Part shown: in pieces, positions 7,013-15,335 of the stretch
Layout of the letters: each line of letters starts with the position of its first letter
Position numbering within the stretch: position 1 is the first letter of the stretch
DNA from: Ruminococcaceae bacterium UBA6413
GTDB taxonomy: Bacteria > Bacillota > Clostridia > Oscillospirales > Ruminococcaceae
Reading direction: 5' to 3'
Assembly (NCBI GenBank): GCA_002437415.1
Contig: DJPL01000073.1
Coordinates: 1-29,876, forward strand
DNA length: 29,876 nucleotides
The notes under the pieces: model-generated
The model's database searches: none
Told to the model about the DNA's origin: nothing
The model's input: only the letters and a program-made list of their open reading frames with translations
Made by a program: the position numbers and the translations under genes

Positions 7013-7119
7013 GATTTGGCAAAACGTGTAGCTTACATCATACATCGTTAAATACTGCACAAAAATTACGAATTTTATTTGTGAATTTAGACGAAAGTGT
7101 CAGTTATCTTTAAAACATC

Positions 7120-7148
7120 TTGCAAATTACAGCCGATTTCGCTATAAT
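7120..7148 (+). promoter_or_regulatory. Sigma-A promoter of pgi
   Basis: TTGCAA (7120-7125), 17 bases, TATAAT (7143-7148). The leader is about 90 bases and ends in AAAGGAGAG before the pgi ATG. Confidence 0.85.
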
Positions 7149-7246
7149 AGAACTATATAAAGAACGGTATCGGCAGACAGAAAAAGTGATGAGTTCCGTG
7201 ACTTTATAATTTGTGTGTGGAAAGAGTATAAAAGGAGAGAAAAGCA

Positions 7247-8584
7247 ATGGCAGTAACACTTAATGACAAGTACCTTAAGGGCGTTGTAAACACCGATGAG
7301 CTTAAGGGCATGGAGCCTATGGTCAAAGCCGCTCACGAGATGATCGTAAACAAGAACGGCTTAGGAAACGACTTTTTAGGCTGGGTAGATCTTCCCGTAG
7401 ACTATGATAAGGAAGAATTCGAGAGAATAAAGAAGGCTGCGGCTAAGATAAAGTCCGACAGCGAAGTGCTTGTAGTAATCGGTATCGGCGGTTCTTACCT
7501 CGGCGCAAGAGCGGCTATCGAGCTTTTAAGAAGCACGCTTTATAATTCACTCGCTAAGGATACCCCCAAGATATTCTTCGCAGGAAACAGCATAAGCCCT
7601 ACATACTTAAACGAAGTTATCGAGCTCGTAAAGGATAAGGACTTCTCTGTAAACATTATATCAAAGTCCGGCACAACGACCGAGCCCGCACTTGCATTCA
7701 GAGTATTCAGAGAGATGCTTGAGGAAAAGTACGGCAAGGAAGGTGCAAAGGGCAGAATTTACGCAACTACCGACAAGGCAAAGGGAACACTGAAGGAGCT
7801 TGCCGACGCTGAGGGTTACGAAACATTCGTTATCCCCGATGACGTAGGCGGACGCTTCTCGGTACTTACAGCAGTAGGTCTGCTCCCCATCGCTTGTGCC
7901 AGCTGTGACATCGACGCTCTTATGTCAGGTGCCGCAAAGGCAAGAGAGGACTTCTCGGTATGCGATATTGAGAAGAACGATTGCTACAAGTACGCCGCAC
8001 TGCGTAACGTACTTCGCAACAAGGGCTACAAGGTAGAAATGCTGGTAGCTTATGAAAACTCATTTGCTATGATGAACGAATGGTTCAAGCAGCTGTTCGG
8101 CGAGAGCGAGGGTAAGGACGGCAAGGGCTTATTCCCCTCATCTGCTACATTCTCTACAGACCTTCACTCACTCGGTCAGTTCATTCAGGACGGCTCAAAT
8201 ATCCTGTTTGAAACAGTAGTTCACATTGCAAAGGCTCAGAAGGACTTCTTCTTAAAGAACGATCCGACAAACGGCGACGGACTGAACTTCTTATCAAATC
8301 AGAATATGTCAGTCGTAAATCAGAAGGCTTACGAAGGTACAATAATCGCTCACACAGAGGGCGGCACACCCAATATGGTTCTTGAAATGCCCGAAGTAAA
8401 CGAGAGCGAGCTCGGTTACCTTATCTACTTCTTTGAAAAGGCTTGCGCAATATCAGGCTATCTGCTCGGAGTAAATCCGTTTAACCAGCCCGGTGTTGAA
8501 AGCTACAAGAAGAATATGTTTGCCCTTCTCGGTAAGCCCGGCTACGAGGACGCTAAGGCTGCACTTGAAGCCAAGATAGGCTAA
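7247..8584 (+). CDS. pgi: Glucose-6-phosphate isomerase
   Basis: Pgi interconverts glucose-6-phosphate and fructose-6-phosphate in glycolysis and gluconeogenesis, in the cytoplasm. At 445 residues it is the short Firmicutes form rather than the 550-residue enterobacterial form. IGIGGSYLGARA is the sugar-phosphate (SIS-fold) signature, SKSGTTTEPALAFR is the phosphate-binding loop, DVGGRFSVLTAVGLLP is the Pgi family signature, and GVNPFNQPGVESYKKN lies near the C-terminus. AAAGGAGAG precedes the ATG. It has its own promoter and a terminator-like hairpin downstream. Codon use is strongly biased (AAG, GGC, CTT), as expected for high expression. Confidence 0.97.
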   Translation: MAVTLNDKYLKGVVNTDELKGMEPMVKAAHEMIVNKNGLGNDFLGWVDLPVDYDKEEFERIKKAAAKIKSDSEVLVVIGIGGSYLGARAAIELLRSTLYNSLAKDTPKIFFAGNSISPTYLNEVIELVKDKDFSVNIISKSGTTTEPALAFRVFREMLEEKYGKEGAKGRIYATTDKAKGTLKELADAEGYETFVIPDDVGGRFSVLTAVGLLPIACASCDIDALMSGAAKAREDFSVCDIEKNDCYKYAALRNVLRNKGYKVEMLVAYENSFAMMNEWFKQLFGESEGKDGKGLFPSSATFSTDLHSLGQFIQDGSNILFETVVHIAKAQKDFFLKNDPTNGDGLNFLSNQNMSVVNQKAYEGTIIAHTEGGTPNMVLEMPEVNESELGYLIYFFEKACAISGYLLGVNPFNQPGVESYKKNMFALLGKPGYEDAKAALEAKIG

Positions 8585-8590
8585 GGATAA

Positions 8591-8654
8591 TAAATCGTGC
8601 TGAGCGACCGCGATCGACCGAAGCGAAAACGGTCGCGAAGATGATTTTTATTAT
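8591..8654 (+). terminator. Imperfect hairpin terminator after pgi
   Basis: GCGACCG (8604-8610) pairs with CGGTCGC (8630-8636), and the outer flanks AAATC and GATTT extend the stem with mismatches. A second CGACCG at 8615-8620 could pair with the same right arm. It is followed by a T-rich tract, TTTTTATTATA. Confidence 0.6.
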
Positions 8655-8696
8655 ATTAAACGGCGACTCTGCCGTAAAAATACGGAGGACTTTACC

Positions 8697-9104
8697 ATGA
8701 TTAAACTTATAGCAGGAAAAAAGGGAACAGGCAAGACTAAGTTACTTATAGATGCTATCCACGCAGCAGAACAGGCAAGCAAGGGCAACGTTGTTGCTAT
8801 CCAGATCGGTTCTTCACTCAACATAGATATCTATCACAAGGTACGCCTTGTAAATATCGAAGACTACAACATAGGTAACTATGACGAGATGGCAGGCTTT
8901 ATTGCAGGTATCCTCGCTTCTGACTATGACTGCACAGACATCTTTGTTGACGGCATTCTCAGGATCTGCGGCAGAGATATGGAAAAGATCGGTGCTATGT
9001 TCGATAAGATTGCGGCAGTAAGCGGTGAAGACACACACATTACTTTCACAATTTCTTCTGAAGTGGCTGATCTTACAGAAAATATTAAAAAATATCTCAA
9101 ATAA
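8697..9104 (+). CDS. Small P-loop protein of unknown function
   Basis: This 135-residue protein has a clear Walker A motif, GKKGTGKT at 7-14, directly after the first beta strand (MIKLIA). The rest looks like a minimal P-loop NTPase: a second strand (NVVAIQIG), a helix with DEMAGFIAGILASDY, a strand TDIFVDGIL that could supply the Walker B aspartate, and a final strand THITFTIS before a C-terminal helix. No further motif assigns a family; similar small proteins are sometimes labelled PilT-like, which the sequence does not support. The start has GGAGG 11 bases upstream. It lies between pgi and rpmF, and the rpmF -35 begins four bases after its stop. No clear promoter of its own is visible, so readthrough from pgi is possible. 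Confidence 0.75.
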   Translation: MIKLIAGKKGTGKTKLLIDAIHAAEQASKGNVVAIQIGSSLNIDIYHKVRLVNIEDYNIGNYDEMAGFIAGILASDYDCTDIFVDGILRICGRDMEKIGAMFDKIAAVSGEDTHITFTISSEVADLTENIKKYLK

Positions 9105-9107
9105 GTG

Positions 9108-9136
9108 TTGACAAATTTTGATTTTTGTAGTATAAT
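9108..9136 (+). promoter_or_regulatory. Consensus sigma-A promoter of rpmF
   Basis: TTGACA (9108-9113), 17 bases, TATAAT (9131-9136): a full consensus match. The leader to the rpmF ATG is about 68 bases and ends in a G-rich Shine-Dalgarno, GAGGGGGG. Confidence 0.92.
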
Positions 9137-9210
9137 ATCACTCGTGTTAGCTTAGACGATGATGAATCGGCTTAATTTTGAGATAATGAACATCAGAGGG
9201 GGGTGCTAAA

Positions 9211-9396
9211 ATGGCAGTTCCAAAGAGAAAAGTATCTAAGGCAAGACGCGACAAGAGACGTTCACAGGTATGGAAGCTATCTGCACCTGCATTCTCACGT
9301 TGCCCTCAGTGCGGTGAGTTAAAGCTCCCTCACAGAGTATGCGGCAATTGTGGTTATTACAAGGGTAAGGAAGTTATCGCTCATAAAGAAGCGTAA
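9211..9396 (+). CDS. rpmF: 50S ribosomal protein L32
   Basis: L32 is a 61-residue zinc-ribbon protein of the large ribosomal subunit. MAVPKRKVSKARRDKRR is the diagnostic L32 N-terminus. Cys31, Cys34, Cys44 and Cys47 form an intact CxxC/CxxC zinc site, so this is the zinc-binding form. It stands alone between a consensus promoter and a strong terminator. The DUF177 (YceD) gene and the plsX-fabH genes that often flank rpmF are absent here. Confidence 0.97.
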   Translation: MAVPKRKVSKARRDKRRSQVWKLSAPAFSRCPQCGELKLPHRVCGNCGYYKGKEVIAHKEA

Positions 9397-9417
9397 TTGC
9401 TTGTAACGCAAATGTTG

Positions 9418-9460
9418 AGGCAGTACGGTCAGAAATGACCTGCTGCCTTTTTGTTTTTTC
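9418..9460 (+). terminator. Intrinsic terminator of rpmF
   Basis: AGGCAG (9418-9423) and CTGCCT (9443-9448) form the outer stem, and GGTCA and TGACC the inner stem around GAAA. It is followed by TTTTGTTTTTT. Confidence 0.85.
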
Positions 9461-9470
9461 TTTATTTTTA

Positions 9471-9499
9471 TTGACGATTGCACTATAAAAGTGTATAAT
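9471..9499 (+). promoter_or_regulatory. Sigma-A promoter of the DUF512-der-plsY-gpsA operon
   Basis: TTGACG (9471-9476), 17 bases, TATAAT (9494-9499). It lies about 50 bases before the first gene of the operon. No other promoter of comparable quality was seen before gpsA ends. Confidence 0.85.
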
Positions 9500-9546
9500 A
9501 TATATGTATGCCAAGTTGGGCGGTAATCTCAGAAAGGATATTGTGT

Positions 9547-10863
9547 ATGTCTGTAAAGATAACATCGGTGGATAAAGGTTCACCTGCGGATAAAGCAAAG
9601 ATAAAAGCGGGTGAAAGTCTTGTTTCAATAAACGGAAACGCCATACACGACATACTCGACTATCAGTTCTACGCTTCGGATACAAAGCTTGTTATCGAGC
9701 TTGAGGACAAGACGGTAAAGGTTAAAAAAGGCGAATATGACGACCTCGGTCTTAACTTTGAAACGTACCTTATGGACTGCAAACAGCACTGTAAGAATAA
9801 CTGTGTATTTTGCTTCATAAATCAGCTCCCCAAGGGTATGCGCGAAACGCTTTACTTCAAGGACGACGACTCAAGACTGAGCTTTTTGCAGGGCAACTAC
9901 ATCACTATGACCAACCTCAGTGATGAAGATGTCGACAGAATAATCAAGATGAAGCTTCCGATGAACATATCGGTGCATACGACAAATCCTGAGCTTCGCG
10001 TAAAGCTGACGAAAAACCCGAATGCGGGTAAGTGTCTTGACTATCTTTATAAGATGGCGGCGGCAGGAATTGAGATAAACACTCAGATAGTGCTGTGCCC
10101 GGGGCTGAACGATGGCAAGGAGCTTGAAAAGACGCTCACAGATCTTTGTATGTTGTACCCGGCTGTGAAGAGTATAGCCTGTGTTCCGGTAGGAATAACA
10201 AAGTTTCGTGATAAGCTTCCTAAGCTCGAGCTTTTCAACGAGGAAACAGCGGGCAAGGCGATCGACACGTTGGAATTTTTCGGCGATATGATGTTTGAAA
10301 AGTATCACGACAGGGTAGTGTATGCGTCCGATGAATTCTATCTTACGGCAAAAAGAAAAATGCCCGATTATGAGTTCTACGGCGATTTTGACCAATTTGA
10401 AAACGGCGTCGGAATGTGTGCAAGCTTGCAGAAGGAATTTATCGATGCGCTTGCGGATAAGCGTGAATTCGGCGAAACTGACGATAAGGAAAGGCACGTT
10501 TCGGTAGCCACCGGGGTGCTTGCCGCACCGCTTATAGATACGCTCGGCAAGATGCTGAAAACGGACTTTCCGAATACTAAGGTTGATGTATATACAATAA
10601 GAAACGATTTTTTCGGGGAAACTATAACCGTTGCGGGTCTTATCACGGCAGGCGACATAATAGCACAGCTTACGCCTTTTAAGGGAAAGCTTGGCGAAAG
10701 ACTGCTTATAACCGAGAATATGCTGAAAACGAACAGCGATATTTTCCTTGATGATAAGACTGTATCAGATGTCGAGCAGGCACTCGGCGTTGAAATCGTT
10801 GCTGTGCCGACAGACGGTTATGTGCTCCTTGACACAATACTCGGGGAACAGGAAAATATATGA
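9547..10863 (+). CDS. Radical SAM / DUF512 protein with N-terminal PDZ-like domain
   Basis: This 438-residue protein has three parts: a PDZ-like N-terminus (about 1-65, with GSPADKAKIKAGESLVSING), a radical-SAM-type cysteine motif CKNNCVFC (Cys82, Cys86, Cys89) for a 4Fe-4S cluster, and the DUF512 C-terminal region. A further Cys78 precedes the motif. The family is conserved in Firmicutes and Cyanobacteria and usually sits beside der, as here; its substrate is not known to me. The ATG at 9547 is chosen because AGAAAGGA lies about eight bases upstream and the PDZ begins at once; the longer frame from 9508 lacks a ribosome binding site. It is the first gene of the operon, and its stop overlaps the next start by four bases (ATGA). 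Confidence 0.9.
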   Translation: MSVKITSVDKGSPADKAKIKAGESLVSINGNAIHDILDYQFYASDTKLVIELEDKTVKVKKGEYDDLGLNFETYLMDCKQHCKNNCVFCFINQLPKGMRETLYFKDDDSRLSFLQGNYITMTNLSDEDVDRIIKMKLPMNISVHTTNPELRVKLTKNPNAGKCLDYLYKMAAAGIEINTQIVLCPGLNDGKELEKTLTDLCMLYPAVKSIACVPVGITKFRDKLPKLELFNEETAGKAIDTLEFFGDMMFEKYHDRVVYASDEFYLTAKRKMPDYEFYGDFDQFENGVGMCASLQKEFIDALADKREFGETDDKERHVSVATGVLAAPLIDTLGKMLKTDFPNTKVDVYTIRNDFFGETITVAGLITAGDIIAQLTPFKGKLGERLLITENMLKTNSDIFLDDKTVSDVEQALGVEIVAVPTDGYVLLDTILGEQENI

Positions 10864-12029
10864 ATGTAAAAAAGAGAATAGCTTGCTTTCTTTCATTGCT
10901 TGCCGTGTCGGTGCTGACGGTATTTTTATGTACTGCGTGTATGTCTGCCGAGGAAAGACGCCAGGCTGAGGCTGATATAAAGGCGGCACGACCTGTTGTT
11001 GAAAAGTATCTTGCGGATAATTTCGGCGGCGGGCAGGTAATATGCATAGATTTTATGCAGGCTAAGAAATACTCCGGACCTATACCGGACTTCGGTGTAT
11101 ACTCAAGCGGCTACTGCAAGGCTGATGTTCGTCTTGAAAACAATGACGAGTTTCAGGTGGTAGTAAACTCCGAGGACGGAGCTTGTTATGACAATTACCA
11201 CACCGATGATGTTATTGGTAAAGCGGTCGAACAGATAGTTTCATTGACTGACGGAACAAAGCCCGATGATATTGAGGTGAACGTTGCGGCAAAAGACTTG
11301 CTCGGCGCGCTCGGAAGCGGATATGAGGGCTATTTATCGCGTGATACCGATACGGCTGAAAAGCTTTTGAACGGCGATTATTACTTTAATGTCGTGTTAA
11401 AATACGGTAGCTCGTTGAACGGTGTCGATGTGTCGGCACTTGAAAATACAGCGTATAAAGCAAATATTACGGTAAGACTGCTACAGTTCTCGGAATTTGC
11501 CGAGGGTGGTACAAAGCTTGATGTGCTCGGGAAATCAGACAGTGATCTGACGCTTGACGAAGACCTGTTGCATCTGTATCTGAGAGAGTGGGTGCTGCTT
11601 CAGAATTTCAGAATGAGCGATGAAGAGAATTACACACGCTTTCAGAAGAGCGATATGGTGACATATCTGCAAAAGCAGGTCGGTGATCTGATCATTGCGT
11701 GGAACAGCGGTGCAGTCGATATGAGTATAAGCGCTGTCCCCGCGGAAAGTCAAATCAGCACTGAATATTACAGCGGCAAAAAATTTACGGCATTAAGCGA
11801 CACCGCGGCAAAGCTTGACTATATATCAAAGACAGAATCTAGATATACCAAAGTGTACGCATTTACAACAGGCAATTTCAATGATACGCCGTATCTTGCA
11901 GGCAACGGGAGCGGCGATACAAAAGATGTTGCCGACAGTATGATGATAATAAGCGGCACCGATTATCGCGGTGCAGATTTCAATATAAACGGAGTCGGCA
12001 GTATAACTGTCGGATTATATAAGAGATAA
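10860..12029 (+). CDS. Putative lipoprotein of unknown function
   Basis: This 389-residue exported protein was not recognised as any family. The N-terminus is a lipoprotein-type signal: basic VKKR, a hydrophobic core and LCTAC with the candidate lipidated Cys27. The -3 residue is Cys rather than Leu, so the lipobox is slightly off consensus, and SPase I processing is an alternative. The mature part is acidic and soluble, with no transmembrane segments, and starts with a helical stretch (AEERRQAEADIKAARPVVEKYL). A region with TRFQKSDMVTYLQKQVGDLI and YYSGKKFTALSDT follows. It is translationally coupled to the DUF512 gene by a four-base overlap, and der starts 17 bases after its stop. It sits inside an otherwise familiar gene order and looks like a lineage-specific addition. 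Confidence 0.8.
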   Translation: MNVKKRIACFLSLLAVSVLTVFLCTACMSAEERRQAEADIKAARPVVEKYLADNFGGGQVICIDFMQAKKYSGPIPDFGVYSSGYCKADVRLENNDEFQVVVNSEDGACYDNYHTDDVIGKAVEQIVSLTDGTKPDDIEVNVAAKDLLGALGSGYEGYLSRDTDTAEKLLNGDYYFNVVLKYGSSLNGVDVSALENTAYKANITVRLLQFSEFAEGGTKLDVLGKSDSDLTLDEDLLHLYLREWVLLQNFRMSDEENYTRFQKSDMVTYLQKQVGDLIIAWNSGAVDMSISAVPAESQISTEYYSGKKFTALSDTAAKLDYISKTESRYTKVYAFTTGNFNDTPYLAGNGSGDTKDVADSMMIISGTDYRGADFNINGVGSITVGLYKR

Positions 12030-12046
12030 AAGAAAGGAATGAGTGA

Positions 12047-13366
12047 ATGAACGGAATAGTAGCAGTTGTAGGACGGCCTAATGTCGGTAAATCCACTCTC
12101 TTCAACCGCATAGTCGGAAAGAGAATGTCTATAGTTGACGATACACCGGGCGTTACCCGTGACAGAATATACGCAAAGGCAGAATGGCTCGGCAAGGAGT
12201 TTATGCTTGTTGATACGGGCGGTATCGAGCCTGACAGCAAGGATATTATACTTTCACAGATGAGAATGCAGGCACAGCTTGCTATAGACAAGGCTGATGT
12301 GATCATATTCGTGACCGATGTTACATCGGGAGTTACTGCAAACGATGCAGACGTTGCGGCTATGCTCCAGAAGAGCGGAAAGCCTGTGGTGCTGTGTGTA
12401 AACAAGTGTGACGGTATCGGTGAAGTTCCGCCGGATTTCTATGAGTTCTATAACCTCGGTCTTGGCGACCCCATTGCGGTATCGTCGGTTCACGGTCACG
12501 GTACGGGGGATCTGCTTGACGTGGTATTTGAGAATATACCCGAGGAAAATGCTCAGCGTGAATACTCCGAGGACGCTATCAAGGTAGCGGTAATCGGTAA
12601 GCCGAACGCAGGTAAATCATCGCTCGTAAACAAAATTGCAGGCGAGCAGAGAATGATAGTATCCAATATCGCTGGTACGACCCGTGACGCCGTAGATACG
12701 GTCATTGAACGTGACGGTCAGGAATATGTGCTTATAGATACAGCCGGTATCCGCCGTAAATCAAAGGTAAACGAGCAGATAGAAAAGTACAGTGTATTGC
12801 GTGCCTATATGGCAGTTGACAGGGCAGATGTCTGTGTTATTATGATAGACGCTACGGAAGGCTTTACTGAGCAGGACAGCAAGGTAGCGGGCTATGCTCA
12901 CGAGCAGGGTAAGGCAAGCGTTATCGCTATCAACAAGTGGGACGCTGTCGAAAAGGACGGAAAGACAATGCAGGAGTTTACAAAGAAGCTCGAGGTCGAT
13001 TTCTCGTTTATGTCATATGCACCCTTCGTATTCATTTCGGCGCTCACAGGTCAGAGAGTTGACAAGCTGTTTGAGCAGATAAAGTACACATATTCGCAGA
13101 ATATAAGACGTATCTCTACAGGTACGCTTAACGATATGCTCGGCTATGCAACGGCAAGGGTTCAGCCGCCGTCAGACAAGGGCAAGCGTCTTAAGCTTTA
13201 TTATATGACGCAGGCATCTGCAAAGCCGCCGACATTCGTTATATTCTGTAATGATAAGGAGCTTTTCCATTACTCTTATCAGAGATATATAGAAAACCAG
13301 ATAAGAGAGAGCTTCGGGCTGGACGGAACGCCTATAAAAATAATTGCAAGAGAACGAGGAGAATAA
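12047..13366 (+). CDS. der: Ribosome-associated GTPase Der (EngA)
   Basis: Der is a two-domain GTPase needed for assembly of the 50S ribosomal subunit. Both G domains are complete in the 439-residue protein. Domain 1 has G1 GRPNVGKST at 9-17, G3 DTGG at 56-59 and G4 NKCD at 119-122. Domain 2 has G1 GKPNAGKSS at 184-192, G3 DTAG at 231-234 and G4 NKWD at 296-299. A C-terminal KH-like domain follows (from about 350, with PPTFVIFCNDKELFHYSYQR). The tandem GTPase build is unique to Der. It is followed six bases later by plsY. AGAAAGGA precedes the ATG. Confidence 0.98.
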   Translation: MNGIVAVVGRPNVGKSTLFNRIVGKRMSIVDDTPGVTRDRIYAKAEWLGKEFMLVDTGGIEPDSKDIILSQMRMQAQLAIDKADVIIFVTDVTSGVTANDADVAAMLQKSGKPVVLCVNKCDGIGEVPPDFYEFYNLGLGDPIAVSSVHGHGTGDLLDVVFENIPEENAQREYSEDAIKVAVIGKPNAGKSSLVNKIAGEQRMIVSNIAGTTRDAVDTVIERDGQEYVLIDTAGIRRKSKVNEQIEKYSVLRAYMAVDRADVCVIMIDATEGFTEQDSKVAGYAHEQGKASVIAINKWDAVEKDGKTMQEFTKKLEVDFSFMSYAPFVFISALTGQRVDKLFEQIKYTYSQNIRRISTGTLNDMLGYATARVQPPSDKGKRLKLYYMTQASAKPPTFVIFCNDKELFHYSYQRYIENQIRESFGLDGTPIKIIARERGE

Positions 13367-13372
13367 CGGATA

Positions 13373-14029
13373 ATGATATATCTGTGTTATGTGATAATGA
13401 TAATAGTACCGTATCTGCTTTGCGGAATAAACAGTGCTATAATCGTTACAAAGATAAAAACGGGAGAGGATATAAGAACGCTCGGAAGCGGCAACGCGGG
13501 GCTTACGAATACGCTGAGAACGCAGGGAAAGTTGGCGGCACTGTTTGTGCTTCTCGGAGATGTGCTTAAGGGTGTGCTTTCAATACTGATTGTCAGATTT
13601 TCATTTCTGTGGCTTGCGGGCATTGATACGTCAAACCCAGAAAATGCAATGACATATGTGGGATTTGCGGCGGCAGTAGCGGCAATAGTAGGACACGTTT
13701 TCCCGGTATATTTCGGCTTCAAGGGCGGTAAGGGAATACTTGTTTCGGTTGCGGTACTGATGACTGTTGAGTGGATACCCGCCTGCATACTGCTTGGAAT
13801 ATTTATTGTGGTAGTAGCTATTACAAGATATGTTTCGCTCGGCTCGTGCATAGCGGCGGTTCTTTACCCGGTAACTATACTGATATACAGTATGATAGTC
13901 GGAGATCCGTGCATATGGATAAACGTGATACTGTCTGCTCTCATTTGTGTATTGATACTGTTTATGCACAGAGGAAATCTTAAAAGACTTAAAAATCATA
14001 CCGAAAAGAAGCTCGGACAGAAGGCGTAA
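13373..14029 (+). CDS. plsY: Acyl-phosphate:glycerol-3-phosphate acyltransferase PlsY
   Basis: PlsY transfers the acyl group from acyl-phosphate to position 1 of glycerol-3-phosphate, the first step of phospholipid synthesis, in the membrane. The 218-residue protein has the family's multi-pass layout and its conserved loops: LGSGNAGLTNTLRTQG (about 37-52), then the GHVFPVYFGFKGGKG loop (107-121). gpsA, which makes the glycerol-3-phosphate substrate, is the next gene, so enzyme and supply are co-transcribed. The ribosome binding site GAGGAG overlaps the end of der. Confidence 0.96.
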   Translation: MIYLCYVIMIIVPYLLCGINSAIIVTKIKTGEDIRTLGSGNAGLTNTLRTQGKLAALFVLLGDVLKGVLSILIVRFSFLWLAGIDTSNPENAMTYVGFAAAVAAIVGHVFPVYFGFKGGKGILVSVAVLMTVEWIPACILLGIFIVVVAITRYVSLGSCIAAVLYPVTILIYSMIVGDPCIWINVILSALICVLILFMHRGNLKRLKNHTEKKLGQKA

Positions 14030-14047
14030 AAGAAAGAAGGCTTTACA

Positions 14048-15040
14048 ATGGCAAGGATCACTATACTCGGCTGCGGTTTCGGAACAGCACTTTCAATAAT
14101 GTGGAACAAATACGGTCATAAAGTAACCGCGTGGTCAAAGTACAAGGAAGAAATAGACGCAATACTTAATGACGGTGAGCACAAAAGGCTTTTGCCGGGT
14201 GTAATAGTACCTCCGACAATAAATCTCACGACAGATCTTTCCTGCGCGGGTGACTGTGATATACTGGTGTTTGCAATACCTTCAAAATTTGTGCGTGAGG
14301 TCGTACAGAAGGCAAAGCCGTTTGTTAAAAAGGACACTATTGTAGTAAATGTCGGCAAGGGATTTGAAGAGGGTACGGACAAGCGTTTATCGCAGGTCCT
14401 TAAGGAAGAGCTGCCCGACAACCGTATAGCTGTACTTACAGGTCCTTCTCACGCCGAGGAGATAGGCAGAAATATGCCTACTACTATTGTGGTTTCATCA
14501 GAAGATGATGAATGTATGGTGTATCTTCAGGAAACATTGCAGAATGATCGTTTCAGAATTTACAGAAACAGCGATCTAATCGGCTGTGAGATCGGCGGAG
14601 CATTAAAAAACCCCATCGCCCTCTGCTGTGGAATAGTAGAAGGTATGGGGCTCGGTGATAATACGCTTGCCGCGCTTATGACAAGAGGACTTGCCGAAAT
14701 AACCCGTCTTGGTGTTGCCATGGGCGGTAAAAGAGAAACGTTTAACGGTCTTTCCGGTGTAGGCGATCTGATAGTTACCTGTACGTCTGCGCATTCAAGA
14801 AATCACCGTGCGGGGCTTCTTATCGGTCAAGGCATACCTGCCGCTGAAGCTGTAAAGCAGGTCGGAACGGTAGAGGGCTATCAGTGCGCAAAGATAGCTT
14901 ATGATATTGCGTGTGCTCATAACGTACAGGTGCCCATCATTGAGCAGCTCTGCGAGGTATGCTACAACGGACAAAATCCGCTTGAGGCTGTAACAAAGCT
15001 AATGGGCAGACCCAGCAAGTCGGAAGAGGAGATCTTCTGA
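14048..15040 (+). CDS. gpsA: NAD(P)+-dependent glycerol-3-phosphate dehydrogenase
   Basis: GpsA reduces dihydroxyacetone phosphate to sn-glycerol-3-phosphate for phospholipid synthesis, in the cytoplasm. The 330-residue protein is of normal length. The catalytic and family motifs are intact: GPSHAEEI, then GALKNPIALCCGIVEGMGLGDN with the catalytic lysine, then TCTSAHSRNHRAG. One oddity is that the N-terminal dinucleotide loop reads LGCGFGTAL (7-15), one residue shorter than the usual LGAGSWGTAL, so the GxGxxG becomes GxGxG. The nucleotides around 14069-14090 read cleanly in frame, so this is a real codon deletion, not a frameshift. It is the last gene of the operon; no strong terminator follows. 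Confidence 0.95.
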   Translation: MARITILGCGFGTALSIMWNKYGHKVTAWSKYKEEIDAILNDGEHKRLLPGVIVPPTINLTTDLSCAGDCDILVFAIPSKFVREVVQKAKPFVKKDTIVVNVGKGFEEGTDKRLSQVLKEELPDNRIAVLTGPSHAEEIGRNMPTTIVVSSEDDECMVYLQETLQNDRFRIYRNSDLIGCEIGGALKNPIALCCGIVEGMGLGDNTLAALMTRGLAEITRLGVAMGGKRETFNGLSGVGDLIVTCTSAHSRNHRAGLLIGQGIPAAEAVKQVGTVEGYQCAKIAYDIACAHNVQVPIIEQLCEVCYNGQNPLEAVTKLMGRPSKSEEEIF

Positions 15041-15042
15041 TT

Positions 15043-15228
15043 TCAGACTGCTCTGCGTGTTTCATTGTCGTGATAGGCGAGCTTTTCAACAGAGCATGAA
15101 TGTTTATTGGCAGCTTTTGTCTTTTTAGCGAAAGCTGTCTTTATTTTGTCTGTAACACATTGCAGCAGTGCCGCGCCTATAAGGCATAAGAACGGTGCGA
15201 TAATAAGGTATACTGTTAAAAATTCCAT
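15043..15228 (-). CDS. Small single-pass membrane protein
   Basis: This 61-residue product has one hydrophobic segment at about 4-26 (LTVYLIIAPFLCLIGAALL) and a basic, polar tail with KKTKAANK. GAGAAAGGA lies at good spacing before the ATG, which is the main reason to believe it is translated. No clear promoter was found, and the family is not recognised. It converges on gpsA, with its stop two bases from the gpsA stop. It could also be a remnant beside the foldback element. Confidence 0.45.
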   Translation of the reverse strand: MEFLTVYLIIAPFLCLIGAALLQCVTDKIKTAFAKKTKAANKHSCSVEKLAYHDNETRRAV

Positions 15229-15335
15229 TTTAATTTCCTTTCTCCGTGGGCTTATTTATCTTATGTACATATAATAACACACCCCCTGTCCTAAAAAACG
15301 GACTGCGGCAATGTGCCACTCCAAATTCCGCCTGC

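Noticed and set aside
7058..7083. CACAAA/TTTGTG hairpin after the carboxypeptidase gene
   Set aside because: The stem is almost all A-T and bulged, too weak to call a terminator.
9137..9210. Riboswitch or protein-binding leader before rpmF
   Set aside because: The roughly 68-base leader shows no stable helices or known motif; it looks like an ordinary leader.
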